Assembly: GCF_964355755.1 (NCBI RefSeq)
Contig: NC_092680.1
Span: forward strand, 4,689,001-4,753,000
Reading direction: 5' to 3'
DNA from: Antedon mediterranea
Taxonomy: Eukaryota; Echinodermata; Crinoidea; Comatulida; Antedonidae
Length of the DNA: 64,000 nucleotides
The first letter of the stretch is position 1, and the number at the start of each line of letters is the position of its first letter. Positions 62,901-64,000 of this stretch are shown here, in pieces. The notes beneath the pieces are model-generated. The model made no database searches. It was not told the origin of the DNA and saw only the letters and a list, made by a program, of their open reading frames with translations. Made by a program: the position numbers and the translations under genes.

Positions 62901-63356
62901 CCTAAGAAACTTTGATCGAAACGCTTTTGTTGACGCGTTTTTGCGTTTAACCCACGGTGTAGAGAAATTCCGGAAGGCAATACCTCCGTCGCCTCGCGAC
63001 AACCTGCCGATTGAGTATACATGTGGACGACCAGAGAAATCATCTTTTCTCAAGACAAAAGCTTCTCTAATAACCTCTGGACTATTGAGAACTAGCACAT
63101 CTTTGAATGCAAGTGACACCATAAAGACTTCTCCATATTGTTTACCTATTTGGTGTAGCGCGACGTAGGGCGGCACTTTCTTCATGAAAAGGTCGATGTT
63201 GCCAAGTATTGGGTATCCTCTTGGTCTTGGAACTCTGTGCTTTCCAGTAGAATATGCGTTTTTTCTTAAATAGAGAAATAAAAATAAGAGGCTGACTAAA
63301 ACCAAGGAAAGCACTATTCCTCCTTCTTCTGAGGAGGAACTTATTGTAAAAATCAT
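59985..63356 (-). CDS. Cytochrome P450, clan 2 (CYP1/CYP17-like)
   Basis: Five exons on the minus strand, 63356-62649, 61904-61650, 61305-61139, 60685-60582 and 60247-59985, join to 498 aa, a normal P450 length, with the first ATG at 63356. An N-terminal membrane anchor (GIVLSLVLVSLLFLFLYLR) and proline hinge (VPRPRGYPILGN) indicate an ER enzyme. KDDFSGRP is typical of the CYP1/CYP17/CYP21 group. Further marks are the I-helix ASGFEST (E303, S304; usually E/D-T), ExxR at E356-R359 (EVLR), FNPDRF and the heme loop FSIGRRMCLG with ligand C437. All essential residues are present, so it should be an active monooxygenase; substrate unknown, with steroids or planar xenobiotics plausible from the family. 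The third exon's acceptor region is duplicated in the intron beside it. Confidence 0.93.
61267..61545. repeat. Tandem duplication including the start of P450 exon 3
   Basis: About 61267-61407 and 61407-61545 are two copies: each has GTCCAGTTCATTTTGTATCT then TAGTTTGTAC, a TTTATCAT and TTTTAAAATGGAT stretch, CAATGG and AAGATGAC. The first copy contains the real 5' part of P450 exon 3 and its acceptor. The second lacks the rest of the exon and its acceptor is changed. Confidence 0.75.
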
Positions 63357-64000
63357 AACTATATTGATAACGTTGATATAAAGTTTGCGGTATGTTGATA
63401 AAGCTACTCAATTGCCAAAACGAACATTAAAACAAGTCTGTTCACTTATATTTAAGAACTAGAATAAGAACGCGCGTAACCGCTAGGTCTGCTATTAAGA
63501 TATTTGCATATACCGTGGGTAGGTCTACTCACATCTGGCAAGTGTATATTATAAGCTTACCTTTAAATCCTAGTAAATTGATAAGCCTTCCTTATCTCTA
63601 AGAATTCTATTTAAATTTCTATTAAATATAAGTAAAATATAACGAGGCACAAGAAGAGCGTTTAATGATTTGTGAAATGTTTTACAGTAGACCTAAAGTC
63701 AGTGTAAAACTCTAACTGAATGACGTCACATGATCTGAATGAAGGCGGCTCAGCCGGCCGATCATCCACGCGACTTATTATCAAAATACCGTGTTTCATT
63801 ATTTTATAGAAATAAATACTTGGGTAACGGTACGCATTTTGTTGTTTTGACAATCATTATTATCTTATCAAAACAGTGCTTTTGTCATCAACATTTCTCA
63901 CTATCAATGAATCATTATTATAATAATATGATAGGTTCAGACCCAACATTTTTCTGTATGTTGTAGATGAACCACACCTCCACCCATGTGTTTCTTCAGT
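63357..64000. promoter_or_regulatory. Upstream region of the P450 gene
   Basis: It should hold the P450 promoter and 5' UTR. The sequence is AT-rich. TGACGTCA, a CRE-like palindrome, lies at 63721-63728. No further exon was seen up to the window end. Confidence 0.4.

Noticed and set aside
62719-63168. 149-codon plus-strand frame
   Set aside because: Antisense shadow of P450 exon 1.

Overview
This is animal nuclear DNA. Genes are split by GT-AG introns, the sequence is roughly two thirds A+T by eye, and non-coding DNA is crowded with short inverted-repeat transposons, tRNA-derived SINEs and minisatellites. Gene content and repeat style suggest a marine invertebrate deuterostome, most likely an echinoderm. 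That is inference; no species is claimed.

Six genes can be modelled, most by joining exons by hand. (1) 1-1479, plus strand: the last three exons of RAB23, cut by the window start. (2) 6142-6967, minus: BAG2, two exons, 193 aa. (3) 7561-17808, plus: USP14, 13 coding exons, 515 aa, with the full catalytic triad. (4) 40359-52890, plus: a very large acidic protein (about 1468 aa) whose last ~45 helical residues across the splice junction resemble the FAM167 (DIORA) family. (5) 56362-59351, plus: a small RhoGAP protein (268 aa) most like the p190 RhoGAP domain, with a predicted membrane anchor in front. (6) 59985-63356, minus: a complete clan-2 cytochrome P450 (498 aa, five exons), CYP1/CYP17-like.

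RAB23 and BAG2 lie tail to tail, as they do in human chromosome 6p12. BAG2 and USP14 start head to head 593 bp apart, so a co-chaperone that restrains the ubiquitin ligase CHIP and a proteasomal deubiquitinase may share one promoter. The RhoGAP and P450 genes converge. Between USP14 and the FAM167-like gene lie 22 kb with no convincing gene; only one weak candidate exon was seen (22873-23157, minus).

Repeats carry much of the interest. A near-palindromic MITE family (about 17 copies) has an internal 21-bp unit amplified to different copy numbers. A TTAA-flanked foldback family has one copy inserted inside another exactly at an internal TTAA. A 799-bp foldback element sits in USP14 intron 1. 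A single-copy 157-bp MITE has nearly perfect ~49-bp terminal inverted repeats. Several minisatellites fill USP14 intron 12 and the intergenic DNA. No CRISPR, operon or prokaryotic-type system is present.
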